Shown: positions 51,617-60,798 of the stretch, piece by piece | Numbering within the stretch: position 1 is the stretch's first letter | How the letters are laid out: each line of letters opens with the position of its first letter | From: Prolixibacter sp. SD074 | GTDB lineage: Bacteria; Bacteroidota; Bacteroidia; Bacteroidales; Prolixibacteraceae | NCBI RefSeq assembly: GCF_009617895.1 | Contig: NZ_BLAW01000001.1 | Coordinates: 1,913,001 to 1,977,000 of the forward strand | DNA: 64,000 nucleotides | Direction of reading: 5' to 3' | Notes under the pieces: generated by a model | The model's input: the letters and a program-made list of their open reading frames with translations, nothing else | The model's database searches: none | What the model was told of the DNA's origin: nothing | Translations under genes and position numbers: made by a program

Positions 51617-53086
51617 ATGAGAACAAACATTTCATTTCGGGTCATCGTGGTTTTGCTGCTGCTGTTCTCCGAAAACTTGCAGGCACAGGACAGGCAACCA
51701 GCCGTGGCCGGTTCTTTTTATCCGGGAAATGCAGAGGCGTTGACAAAAGAGCTCCGCCAACTTTTTCAAAATACAAGCACCGAAAAGAATTCATCCATCG
51801 CGGCGCTAATTGTTCCGCACGCCGGTTATATCTTTTCAGGAAAAGTGGCCGCCACTGGATATGCTCAAATTCCTAAAGGCAAAGCTTACAAAAATGTATT
51901 CATTATCGGGGTATCTCATCGCATACGTTTCAATGGCGTTTCCATTTATCCTCATGGAAATTATCTTACGCCATTGGGAAAAATTCCGGTGAACGATGTA
52001 CTCGCCGAAAAACTGATAAATGAAAATCGGATCATTCATTTTGTTCCCGGAGCGCACCGGAGCGAACACTCAATAGAAGTACAGTTGCCCTTTCTGCAAT
52101 ATCATCTGAAAAAAGGATTTTGCATAGTCCCCATCCTAACCGGTGATTCCAATCCAGCCACTACACGAAAACTGGCGGAGGCACTTTTGCCCTATTTTAC
52201 CAGCGACAACCTGTTCATCATTAGCACCGATTTTTCGCATTATCCTCCTAATGCAAGCGCACAAAAGGTGGACAAGGAAACGGCTGATGCCATTCTTTCC
52301 GGGATACCGGAACAACTACAAAAGGTATGTCAAAAGCTATCTCCGAATCCACCGGAAAATGTATTGACCCGCCTGTGCGGCGAAAGTGGCGTACTCACAC
52401 TGATGGAGGTGATTTCGGGGAAAACGGGGTATTATTACCATCAAATTATCTATCAAAATTCCAGCGCCAGTCCGTCCGGCGATCCCAATCGGATAGTCGG
52501 TTACTGCGCTATTTCCGTAACTAGAGACAAAGCCCAGGCATTTCATTTGACTGAAAGTGATAAAAGTTATTTACTAAAACTGGCCAGAAATACCATTGAA
52601 ACATATTTAAAAACCGGTATGCTCCCGAAAATTGCCCCGAGCCATCCTAAAAACCTGCAGCAACATTGCGGCGCCTTTGTAACATTGTCAGAAGACGGCT
52701 CACTTCGTGGTTGCATCGGGCAATTCAATCCCTCTATTCCGTTAGTGGAAGTCGTCAGGAATATGGCCATTGCCGCTTCAACAAAAGACACGCGTTTTCC
52801 ACCTGTCCAGCTTTCCGAAATGAATTCCATTAAGATTGAGATTTCGGTACTGACCCCTTTGCACAAAATTAGCAACGCAGAGGAGTTCCATCCCGGGAAG
52901 CAGGGAATCTACATCAAAAAAGGTAATCGTAGCGGTACGTATTTGCCACAGGTAGCCGAACAAACCGGCTGGGACCGCGAAAACATGCTCGGCCATTGCT
53001 CCCGGGACAAAGCCGGCATTGGATGGAACGGTTGGAAAAACGCCGAACTCTACACGTACGAAGCCATTGTTTTTCATGAAAAATAA
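51617..53086 (+). CDS. Exported MEMO1-AMMECR1 fusion (AmmeMemoRadiSam proteins B and A)
   Basis: The 489-residue protein begins with a Sec signal (VIVVLLLLFSENLQAQ). Residues about 25-300 are the MEMO domain (AVAGSFYPGNAEAL, VPHAGYIFSGKVAATGYA, HSIEVQLPFLQYHL, TDFSHYPPN). Residues about 310-485 are AMMECR1 (LRGCIGQFNPSIPLVEVV ... AASTKDTRFPPVQLSE). These are the B and A components of the AmmeMemoRadiSam system, normally separate genes. The chemistry of the system is not established. It is two bases upstream of the membrane protein gene. Confidence 0.93.
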   Translation: MRTNISFRVIVVLLLLFSENLQAQDRQPAVAGSFYPGNAEALTKELRQLFQNTSTEKNSSIAALIVPHAGYIFSGKVAATGYAQIPKGKAYKNVFIIGVSHRIRFNGVSIYPHGNYLTPLGKIPVNDVLAEKLINENRIIHFVPGAHRSEHSIEVQLPFLQYHLKKGFCIVPILTGDSNPATTRKLAEALLPYFTSDNLFIISTDFSHYPPNASAQKVDKETADAILSGIPEQLQKVCQKLSPNPPENVLTRLCGESGVLTLMEVISGKTGYYYHQIIYQNSSASPSGDPNRIVGYCAISVTRDKAQAFHLTESDKSYLLKLARNTIETYLKTGMLPKIAPSHPKNLQQHCGAFVTLSEDGSLRGCIGQFNPSIPLVEVVRNMAIAASTKDTRFPPVQLSEMNSIKIEISVLTPLHKISNAEEFHPGKQGIYIKKGNRSGTYLPQVAEQTGWDRENMLGHCSRDKAGIGWNGWKNAELYTYEAIVFHEK

Positions 53087-53088
53087 CC

Positions 53089-55542
53089 ATGAATACGCCC
53101 TACAGCATCATATCCATTCTATCAGGTACCTTGCTGGCTTATCTCATTACCTGGCTGCTGAGCCGTCAGCGATGGATTTCCCGCAATGTCCACCGGCAAA
53201 TCTGGAACACGCTGTTGCTAATTACTTTTCTCTTCACTTGCGTCCTGGGACTTTTGCTGGCATTGAAAGCCAATTACAACCTGAAGTTTGCCTTTCTGGA
53301 CGAAGCGTTACCAGTGCATGTCGATTTTGGTATTGCCATGAGTATAATTGGTTTACTGCATATTTTCTGGCACGTGAATTATTTTAAACGCTTGTTTGGA
53401 AAGGAGACGGAACAAAAATCACGGGAAATATCAGGAAAGGAACAAGTTGATATCCCAAAAACTCCTCTGCTTTTTCCATTTCTTTTGGGATTCATCACCC
53501 TTACGGGACAACTGGTCTTGTTCCGTGACTATCTGGCCATCTTTGGAGGCAATGCGTTGTATGTCGGAATACTACTTTCCCTTTGGCTTATACTCACCGG
53601 ACTTGGCACACAACTGGCCCGAAACAGGACTTTTTCGGTTAATGCGATAGTTCGACTGCTTTTGGTCCTGACGTTACTTCCATCCATCAGCATTCTCATC
53701 ATCCGGGTAACACACGGCTGGCTTTTCGAAACGGGGACCGAAACCGGTCCATTGAGTTTTGCTTTTTTTGCCCTGTTTACGTTGGCGCCACTTTGTCTCA
53801 CCGGTGGATTGTTGTTTCCGGTATTAAGTCAGCACCGCCCGGGAGAAAACACCGGTCTGATTTATTCATGGGAGTCAGCAGGGAGTTTGGTTGCCGGTAT
53901 GATGTTCAGTTTTGTATGGGTATTTCTCTTCTCACCCATTCAGACATTAGCTATCGCCGGTTTTATTAGCCTGGCATTGTTGTTCATTCTTCGGAAGAAA
54001 GTGAAAGAAATTCCCCTCTATTCGACATCTGTCATCGCAATCCTTCTGGCTTTCCTTTTCGTCTTTCCCCCCGAAAAAATGACTCGGGCTTCACTTTTCC
54101 CGGGACAGCAAATTCAAAGCATCATACAAAGCGTTTCCGGTGAATTGGTGATTACCCGGGCCGCGAACCAATCCAATGTATTCGAGAACAGCCGGTTGCT
54201 CTATTCACAGGGAAGCCCTTCGGCGGCTGAAGAACCTGTTCACTATACGTTGTCTCAACGTGATAGGGTCAATCAAATAGCCGTAGTTTCCGGGGCATTA
54301 ACCGGAGTTCTATCGGAATGCCTGAAATACCGCCCAAACCGTATAGATTACTTCGAAGTGAACGGGAAGTTACTGGAGCTGGAAAAACAAAGTCAGACGA
54401 TCCCAAATGATTCGACCATTCACATCCACCGAACCGATTTTCAACGCTGGATTTCCAAATATCCACTCCAATATGACGGTATAATTTTAAACATTCCACC
54501 TCCGGAGACACCATCGGCCAGCCGGTACTATACCAAAGAATTCTTCCACAATATCCGAAAAAATATCTCCGATAGCGGAGTGGTCGCCATTCCTTTGCTA
54601 TCCGCCGCCAATTATCTCGATCAAACCACTGTTCATCTATACCAAACGGTCATTGCTACGATTCAGCCTTATTTCAGAAATTGGCTTATCCTTCCGGGAA
54701 ACCGTGATATTTTACTGGTTTCCAATGGACAATTACACACCAACATTTTGACCCGGATAGAAGATTTAGGTATCATAACCAACTACATCGCTTATTTTAT
54801 CGATGAACCAGACCTCGTTACGCGAAGTCATGAGTATGTTGAAATAATGACGAACAAAGCAAAAATGGTCTCGGTCAATCATCCCATTGCAGTAAGCTAT
54901 TTTACTGGTTTCTGGCTAAAAAAACATGGCCTTTCGTATATTCTTTTCGGAACAATACTCGTCGTCATTTTCATTTTCCTGATAAGTTTTACCCGGGGAA
55001 TTTCCAGAAGCATGTTTGCAGCCGGTTTTACCGCTTCCATCATGGAAATTATTCCGCTGGTACTGATTCAAGCCACATTCGGGTATTCCTATTACCTGAT
55101 TGGCGTTATTTTTACACTCTTCATGGCCGGGCTCACTCTGGGGGCCCGCTGGACGATTACGACAGGAACAAAAGGCGATCATCGAATTTCGCGGCATCAT
55201 ATCTGGTTTATGCTGTTGCTGATATCCCAATGGGCGGTCGCCCAATGGCTCTCGCCCGGCAGAACGGTCATCTATATCGCCTCGGAACTGCTCCTGATTA
55301 CTATGGCCGGATGGCTGACCGGACGTATGTTCCAATTAACTTCCAGCCAGTATCGCCCAAAAACAGAAGCGCCATCCATGGTTTACAAAGCCGATTTATA
55401 TGGGTCGGCCGGAGGCGCCATGCTGGTGTCGGTTTTTTTGGTCCCATTACTTGGAATTAACCTTACGCTCTTAGTACTTTTAGTCATGCATCTCTTCCTG
55501 ACCTTTGTGTCGAAACGAAGAACCTCTTCAGTCAGAATATGA
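53089..55542 (+). CDS. Polytopic membrane protein with spermidine-synthase-like core
   Basis: The 817-residue protein has about three N-terminal membrane helices, a further set of seven or so (residues 125-325), a soluble core (about 340-570) resembling the aminopropyltransferase/SAM-binding fold (VHYTLSQRDRVNQIAVVSGA, then YFEVNGKLLELEKQSQ in the place of the nucleoside-binding acid), and six or more C-terminal helices. The glycine-rich motif is altered (VVSGALTG for GGGDG), so enzymatic polyamine synthesis is uncertain. It overlaps the radical SAM gene by four bases, linking it tightly to that system. Confidence 0.78.
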   Translation: MNTPYSIISILSGTLLAYLITWLLSRQRWISRNVHRQIWNTLLLITFLFTCVLGLLLALKANYNLKFAFLDEALPVHVDFGIAMSIIGLLHIFWHVNYFKRLFGKETEQKSREISGKEQVDIPKTPLLFPFLLGFITLTGQLVLFRDYLAIFGGNALYVGILLSLWLILTGLGTQLARNRTFSVNAIVRLLLVLTLLPSISILIIRVTHGWLFETGTETGPLSFAFFALFTLAPLCLTGGLLFPVLSQHRPGENTGLIYSWESAGSLVAGMMFSFVWVFLFSPIQTLAIAGFISLALLFILRKKVKEIPLYSTSVIAILLAFLFVFPPEKMTRASLFPGQQIQSIIQSVSGELVITRAANQSNVFENSRLLYSQGSPSAAEEPVHYTLSQRDRVNQIAVVSGALTGVLSECLKYRPNRIDYFEVNGKLLELEKQSQTIPNDSTIHIHRTDFQRWISKYPLQYDGIILNIPPPETPSASRYYTKEFFHNIRKNISDSGVVAIPLLSAANYLDQTTVHLYQTVIATIQPYFRNWLILPGNRDILLVSNGQLHTNILTRIEDLGIITNYIAYFIDEPDLVTRSHEYVEIMTNKAKMVSVNHPIAVSYFTGFWLKKHGLSYILFGTILVVIFIFLISFTRGISRSMFAAGFTASIMEIIPLVLIQATFGYSYYLIGVIFTLFMAGLTLGARWTITTGTKGDHRISRHHIWFMLLLISQWAVAQWLSPGRTVIYIASELLLITMAGWLTGRMFQLTSSQYRPKTEAPSMVYKADLYGSAGGAMLVSVFLVPLLGINLTLLVLLVMHLFLTFVSKRRTSSVRI

Positions 55543-56687
55543 AAACACAAACGCCTAAAACATTCACAATGAAAGCACCTTCGATTTCCAGACGAACATG
55601 CATTAAAACCGGGCTGATGGGAACGCTGGGAATGGCTTTTATTCCGGCATTAGCAGCAAATGACCCCGTTCTGAAAAAATATCAGCGCGAAGCACGTTAT
55701 TACAAAATCACCGGCCGCGGGGTGAAGTGCACGCTGTGTCCCAATGAATGCAACATCAGCCTCAACGATACCGGCGACTGCCGGACCCGAATCAACCGCG
55801 ATAATAAGCTTTATACAACGGCTTATGGGAACCCATGCGCCATTCACATCGACCCGGTCGAGAAGAAACCATTGTATCATTTCCTACCTGGAAGTCGTTC
55901 CTTTTCCATCGCCACGGCAGGATGCAACCTGGTTTGCCTGAACTGTCAGAACTGGCAAATTTCGCAGGCAACCCCAGCAGAAACCCGGAATCAGGAACTG
56001 TTTCCGGGACAAGTGGTTGCTTCGTCCATTGGAAATAACTGTCAATCGATTGCTTACACATACGCCGAGCCGCTTGTTTTCTATGAATACATGTATGACT
56101 CATCGGAAAAAGCACACCAGGAAGGAATCAAAAATATTCTCATTTCCAATGGCTACGTTAATGAAGAGCCATTGCGAAAACTCACCAAAGTCATCGATGC
56201 GGCCAATATCGATTTAAAATCTTTCAGCGATGATATCTACATCCGGTTGAACACCGGTTCGCTCAAGCCAGTTCTTCGTACCCTGAAAATATTGAAAGAG
56301 GAAGGTGTCTGGCTCGAAATTACCAACCTGGTCATCCCCGGCTGGACCGATGATATGGATATGATTAAAGAAATGTGTGCCTGGCTGGTGAAAAACGGCT
56401 TTGACGAAACTCCTTTACATTTCAGCCGGTTCTTCCCGCAATATAAACTGCAGCAGCTGCCGGCCACTCCAGCCGAAACCCTCACCAAAGCACGTAACAT
56501 TGCTATGCAGGAAGGAATAAAATTCGTGTACATTGGCAACCTGCCGGGAAACGATGCATCGAACACATTATGTCCCAAATGCCACCAGGTAGTCATTGAG
56601 CGAAAGGGATTTCGCATTCTGAAAAACAATCTGACAAAAGGCAAATGCCAATTCTGTCACACACCTGTTCCGGGTGTTTGGGCGTAG
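55539..56687 (+). CDS. AmmeMemoRadiSam radical SAM enzyme with Tat-like signal
   Basis: The 382-residue protein carries the radical SAM cluster motif CNLVCLNC within IATAGCNLVCLNCQNWQIS, preceded by a family cysteine cluster KCTLCPNECNISL, and ends with NTLCPKCHQVVIERKGFR and a CxxC pair (CQFCHT). The N-terminus, SISRRTCIKTGLMGTLGMAFI, has a twin-arginine motif and hydrophobic stretch, suggesting export of the folded iron-sulfur protein, which is unusual for a radical SAM enzyme. An internal Met (codon 11, 55569) would still keep the signal. Confidence 0.9.
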   Translation: MKTQTPKTFTMKAPSISRRTCIKTGLMGTLGMAFIPALAANDPVLKKYQREARYYKITGRGVKCTLCPNECNISLNDTGDCRTRINRDNKLYTTAYGNPCAIHIDPVEKKPLYHFLPGSRSFSIATAGCNLVCLNCQNWQISQATPAETRNQELFPGQVVASSIGNNCQSIAYTYAEPLVFYEYMYDSSEKAHQEGIKNILISNGYVNEEPLRKLTKVIDAANIDLKSFSDDIYIRLNTGSLKPVLRTLKILKEEGVWLEITNLVIPGWTDDMDMIKEMCAWLVKNGFDETPLHFSRFFPQYKLQQLPATPAETLTKARNIAMQEGIKFVYIGNLPGNDASNTLCPKCHQVVIERKGFRILKNNLTKGKCQFCHTPVPGVWA

Positions 56688-56728
56688 AACCGGGAAACTG
56701 AAAACGTTCAATCGAAAGCAAAAGTTAT

Positions 56729-56736
56729 TATCTTTG
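56729..56736 (+). promoter_or_regulatory. Possible promoter -7 element upstream of the PhzF gene
   Basis: TATCTTTG matches the Bacteroidota TAnnTTTG consensus 136 bases before the PhzF start. The upstream -33 element is poor (GTTC at 56706-56709). It is offered as a candidate only. Confidence 0.35.
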
Positions 56737-56871
56737 GTTTCTGCGGATAGATGGGTAAATATATCATTCTCCGTTTGGAGCAGTATCCGCCCTAATTCCG
56801 CCTTGTGTATGACCAGTCACCAATCTTCATTCCTGTTAAAGTGAATACAAAATCGCAAAAAGCAAACACAC

Positions 56872-57657
56872 ATGAAAATAAACATTTTTCAGGTCGATGC
56901 GTTTACCTCCGGGCTATTCGAAGGAAATCCCGCAGCCGTTTGCCCACTGGACGAATGGCCTAAAGACGAGATCCTTCAAAACATTGCCATGGAGAATAAT
57001 TTATCGGAAACTGCCTTCTTTGTCCGAAACCTTCATTACTATGAACTCCGGTGGTTTACGCCCAAAGTGGAAGTAGCTCTGTGTGGACATGCTACGCTGG
57101 CAACAGCCCATGTCCTTTTTCACCACATGGGGAGCACTAAGAACCCGCTCATCTTCAACACCCGCAAAAGTGGTGAGTTACAGGTAAAAAAAGATAAAGG
57201 CTCATTAACGCTGAATTTTCCGGCTGATAAGTTGGAACCGGCACTTCCTCCCAAAGGAATGATTGAAGCTTTGGGCAAGAAACCGGAAGAAATATGGAAA
57301 GGGAAGACTGATTACCTGCTGTATTATCCCGCCCAGGAAGACATTGAAGAAATGGCCCCGGACTTTTTCCGCCTGGCTAACGTCGAAGCACGAGGCATTA
57401 TTGTTACAGCTCCGGGCTATGAAAACGATTTTGTTTCCCGGTTCTTTGCCCCCGCCGTAGGAGTAAATGAAGATCCGGTGACAGGTTCGGCCCACACTTC
57501 GTTAACACCCTTCTGGGCACACCGGATGAACCAATTGGAATTCGATGCCACTCAACTGAGTGAACGTGGTGGAAAGCTAAGATGTCATCTTTCAGGTGAT
57601 CGTGTTTTTATTTCCGGTCAGGCCAAAACATTCCTCGAAGGGACCATCACATTATAA
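56872..57657 (+). CDS. PhzF-family isomerase
   Basis: The 261-residue protein has the PhzF pattern: QVDAFTSGLFEGNPAAVCPL at the N-terminus, the catalytic Glu in NLSETAFFV (Glu about 46), FTPKVEVALCGHATLATAHV, and the C-terminal NEDPVTGSAHTSLTPFWA. The family isomerises or epimerises small carboxylic compounds; phenazine genes are absent, so the substrate is unknown. Confidence 0.92.
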   Translation: MKINIFQVDAFTSGLFEGNPAAVCPLDEWPKDEILQNIAMENNLSETAFFVRNLHYYELRWFTPKVEVALCGHATLATAHVLFHHMGSTKNPLIFNTRKSGELQVKKDKGSLTLNFPADKLEPALPPKGMIEALGKKPEEIWKGKTDYLLYYPAQEDIEEMAPDFFRLANVEARGIIVTAPGYENDFVSRFFAPAVGVNEDPVTGSAHTSLTPFWAHRMNQLEFDATQLSERGGKLRCHLSGDRVFISGQAKTFLEGTITL

Positions 57658-57699
57658 ACCATCATTCACGATTCAAGCTATTGTATTAAAACGTACATT

Positions 57700-59676
57700 A
57701 TGAAGATTTTTTCAAGCAATCTTACCAGGATAACACTGGTAATATTGATCGTTTTGTCTTTCTCTTTACAGGGAAAAGCAGAGATAACGATGCCCCGCAT
57801 TTTCAACTGCGGGATGGTGCTCCAGCAGGGCATGGAAGTTCCCGTTTGGGGATGGGCATCGCCAAACGAAAAAGTGAGTGTTTCTATTGATGGAAATACG
57901 GTAAAAACCAAGGCCGGAGATGACGGTAAATGGAAAATAAAACTGCCCGAGATGAATACCGGAGGGCCCTACTCGATGACCATCAAAGGCAAAAACACCA
58001 TGGTTTTCGAAAACATCATGGTGGGAGAAGTCTGGGTTTGTTCCGGGCAATCCAATATGGAATTTCCGGTCGACAGCATCGACCAAAGTTATCGCGGTGT
58101 GAATAACTATCAGCAGGAAATAGCCAATGCTGACAACTATCCGGAAATCCGACTTTTCACTGTTCCGAGGAAGATTGCTCAAACTCCGCAAAAGGATCTG
58201 GATAACGGGGAGTGGCTCGAGTGCTCGTCAGCAACGGTAGGAGATTTCTCAGCAGTCGGATATTTTTTCGCCCGCGGTTTGTACAAAAAACTGGGCGTTC
58301 CTGTTGGTATCATCTGCGCAGCGTGGGGAGGAACAGTTGCTGAATCATGGACCAGCCCGGGAACCATGGCCAATGACTCCGACTTCGGACCGATGGTTGC
58401 CGAGTTGCGGAAACTTGACCTGAAAAAATACAAGGAAGTTAAGGAAGCCAGGATAAAAGCTGAATTGGGTGAACTACCACTCGTTGACAAAGGATTGATT
58501 GATGGAAAAGCAGTATGGGCGGCCACCAATTACGATGATTCAGGTTGGAAACCGATGCAATTGCCGGGCTTATGGGAAAGCTTGGGCTACAACAACATTG
58601 ATGGTATTGCATGGTTCCGGAAAACGATCGAAATTTCGCCAGGGGATGCGGGTAAACCAGCCAAACTGAACCTCCAGAAAATTGATGACTCTGATCAAAC
58701 CTGGGTCAACGGTATCCCGGTAGGAAAAACCATGAACGCGTACAATAAGAATCGCCATTACGAAATTTCTGAAGGAGTATTAAAAAGCGGCAAAAATGTG
58801 ATTACCGTTCGGGTAGAAGACACCGGAGGTGGTGGTGGAATACATGGCAGCGCTAATCTTATGAATCTGTCAATTGATGGAACGAACATCCCGCTGGCAG
58901 GCAACTGGAAATTCAGGTTTGGCAAAATTGATACCAACGCATTATCGCTGGGGCCTAATGACTATCCGACCTTGTTGTATAATGGAATGGTCAATCCAAT
59001 TGTACCTTACGGAATTAAAGGAGTAATCTGGTACCAGGGCGAATCGAATGCTGACCGTCCGACGCAATATCAACGGATTTTCCCGAATTTGATCAAAGAC
59101 TGGCGGATGCATTGGAATGAAGGAGATTTTCCATTCCTTTTCGTTCAACTGGCTAATTATATGGCCCCGCAGAATCAACCCGGCAACAGTAACTGGGCCC
59201 GTTTACGCGAAACTCAAACCAAAACGTTGGAATTACCGAATACAGGAATGGCTGTAGCCATCGACGTAGGAGAAGGAGGAAATATTCATCCGAAGGATAA
59301 ACAATCTGTTGGATACAGGCTTTCATTACCTGCGCTGAAAATTGCCTACAACGAGGATTTGGTATTTTCCGGGCCGATGTTTGACCACATGGAGATTGAC
59401 CAATCAAGAATCTTCCTCACATTCAACCATGTTGGTGAGGGGCTCAAAGTTCATGATAAATATGGCTATCTAAAAGGCTTTGCCGTAGCCGGGGCCGATA
59501 AGAAGTTTCACTGGGCGAAAGCTGTTTTAGTCAACCCCGGCACCGTTGTGGCCTTCAGCTCCGATGTGAAAAATCCGGTGGCTGTTCGCTATGGATGGGC
59601 AGACAATCCGGAGGATGCAAACCTGTATAACAGTGCAGGGCTACCGGCATCTCCCTTTCGAACGGATAACTGGTAA
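57700..59676 (+). CDS. Sialate O-acetylesterase-like SGNH esterase
   Basis: The 658-residue exported protein has GQSNMEFPVD (catalytic Ser block), GVIWYQGESNADRPTQY (block III) and the Asp-His pair near GEGGNIHPKDKQ. An inserted jelly-roll domain (residues about 255-405) splits the catalytic domain, typical of Bacteroidota sialate O-acetylesterases. It removes acetyl groups from sialic acid or related sugars. The signal peptide is at residues 1-26. Confidence 0.92.
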   Translation: MKIFSSNLTRITLVILIVLSFSLQGKAEITMPRIFNCGMVLQQGMEVPVWGWASPNEKVSVSIDGNTVKTKAGDDGKWKIKLPEMNTGGPYSMTIKGKNTMVFENIMVGEVWVCSGQSNMEFPVDSIDQSYRGVNNYQQEIANADNYPEIRLFTVPRKIAQTPQKDLDNGEWLECSSATVGDFSAVGYFFARGLYKKLGVPVGIICAAWGGTVAESWTSPGTMANDSDFGPMVAELRKLDLKKYKEVKEARIKAELGELPLVDKGLIDGKAVWAATNYDDSGWKPMQLPGLWESLGYNNIDGIAWFRKTIEISPGDAGKPAKLNLQKIDDSDQTWVNGIPVGKTMNAYNKNRHYEISEGVLKSGKNVITVRVEDTGGGGGIHGSANLMNLSIDGTNIPLAGNWKFRFGKIDTNALSLGPNDYPTLLYNGMVNPIVPYGIKGVIWYQGESNADRPTQYQRIFPNLIKDWRMHWNEGDFPFLFVQLANYMAPQNQPGNSNWARLRETQTKTLELPNTGMAVAIDVGEGGNIHPKDKQSVGYRLSLPALKIAYNEDLVFSGPMFDHMEIDQSRIFLTFNHVGEGLKVHDKYGYLKGFAVAGADKKFHWAKAVLVNPGTVVAFSSDVKNPVAVRYGWADNPEDANLYNSAGLPASPFRTDNW

Positions 59677-59745
59677 TGAAAAAACGATAAACAAAAATGG
59701 CTCGCACTTCATCGTGTGAGCCGTTTCTGTTTGTTCCATACAAAT

Positions 59746-60276
59746 TTATGGTTCAAGTAAATAAGGCCATTGCATACCTGCTAGCATTGCTTTCTCCCAT
59801 ATTTTATAAGGTTTCCCTGACATGGAGATACCATATTCAGCAACAGCCTGCGGAAACGAGACCCCCTTTCGAAACAGCCAAAACAAATGACTGTCGAATA
59901 AACTGCCTGCAGTAATTTTTTGATTCATGGTAACCGCCACATCAAATAAATCATTCTTAATCAATGCCTCCGACACTGACTGGTTTTTATCTTTATGTAA
60001 CAAAGCCTCGTGATCCTGAAGATCCTTTAAAACCCGATAAAACAAGCGATAATTTTCGAATTGGATTTTATAGTGATGTTCCTTCTTTGTACTCTCCCTG
60101 ATAAATTTAAAAATAATAAATTCACGCTTGACCATAAACTGGGCCGAAGTTATCTGAATCATCTCAGGCACAGTAATTCCATAATTATATATGAGAAACA
60201 GTATTAACCGTTGCCGATCGGTTGTACTTCTGTTCATAAAATTACGCACATCATCCGGCGAAAAAAACTCATCCAT
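59746..60276 (-). CDS. Tyrosine-recombinase-like protein lacking the catalytic set
   Basis: The 176-residue protein begins MDEFFSPDDVRNFMNRSTTD and has RLILFLIYNYGITVPEMIQI, which resembles the start of the catalytic domain of phage-type integrases (usual form: YNYGLRISEMIQL). The catalytic Arg is replaced (GITVPE), and the HLR box and terminal Tyr motif are not recognisable (SHLFWLFRKGVSF; KIWEKAML). It is either a relic or a domesticated DNA-binding derivative; the call is tentative. Confidence 0.45.
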   Translation of the reverse strand: MDEFFSPDDVRNFMNRSTTDRQRLILFLIYNYGITVPEMIQITSAQFMVKREFIIFKFIRESTKKEHHYKIQFENYRLFYRVLKDLQDHEALLHKDKNQSVSEALIKNDLFDVAVTMNQKITAGSLFDSHLFWLFRKGVSFPQAVAEYGISMSGKPYKIWEKAMLAGMQWPYLLEP

Positions 60277-60798
60277 AAGTAGTGAATTTCTCGAAAAACG
60301 TTAACTATCCTTACAAAATAATACACATACATAAGCAAAGGCCACCGTTCTATTCCAGGAAAATGATAACTTTCAGTAACCCCCCTATTTAAAGTAGCAT
60401 TCCCAAAAAAACTGATAGAACTAAACGGTAATCCATATCGCAAAAATACATATTTTTTCAGAGATTCAAACACCAGTAATATATATTCTTACATATATTA
60501 TTAACGATAAAGTTTCACCACGTTGTTGAAGTTTTTCCCCTTTCTCTCATTGCTTCGTTTTAATATATGTTATTTATTCTAAAATTGGTTGAAGCGTAAA
60601 CTAATTTTTTTTTAATTTTGCCCGTACGTGTAGCATGGGAAAAATAATTTAGCAATGAAAAAAGGCAACGCACGGGGCGACGGGGAATAAAAAAAATTCT
60701 TAAAACTGGCGGGAGAGGGGTTATTATTAAAGAGGGTCTATTATCAGGGATGTTATTGGGAATTAAAATCAGAATAAGATCTAAAGATAACTAATCAC
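60277..60798. other. Intergenic region upstream of the MFS gene, 522 bp
   Basis: AT-rich spacer containing the promoter at 60589-60620 and a leader of about 180 bases before the MFS start. Homopolymer runs (nine T, eight A) are present. No gene is seen. Confidence 0.6.
60589..60620 (+). promoter_or_regulatory. Promoter of the MFS-SDR operon
   Basis: TTG at 60589-60591 and TAATTTTG at 60613-60620, 21 bases apart, match the Bacteroidota housekeeping promoter (TTG and TAnnTTTG). Transcription would start near 60627. Confidence 0.7.

Noticed and set aside
56817-57657. Phenazine biosynthesis cluster suggested by the PhzF homologue
   Set aside because: No other phenazine gene is present; PhzF-like proteins are common single genes with other roles.
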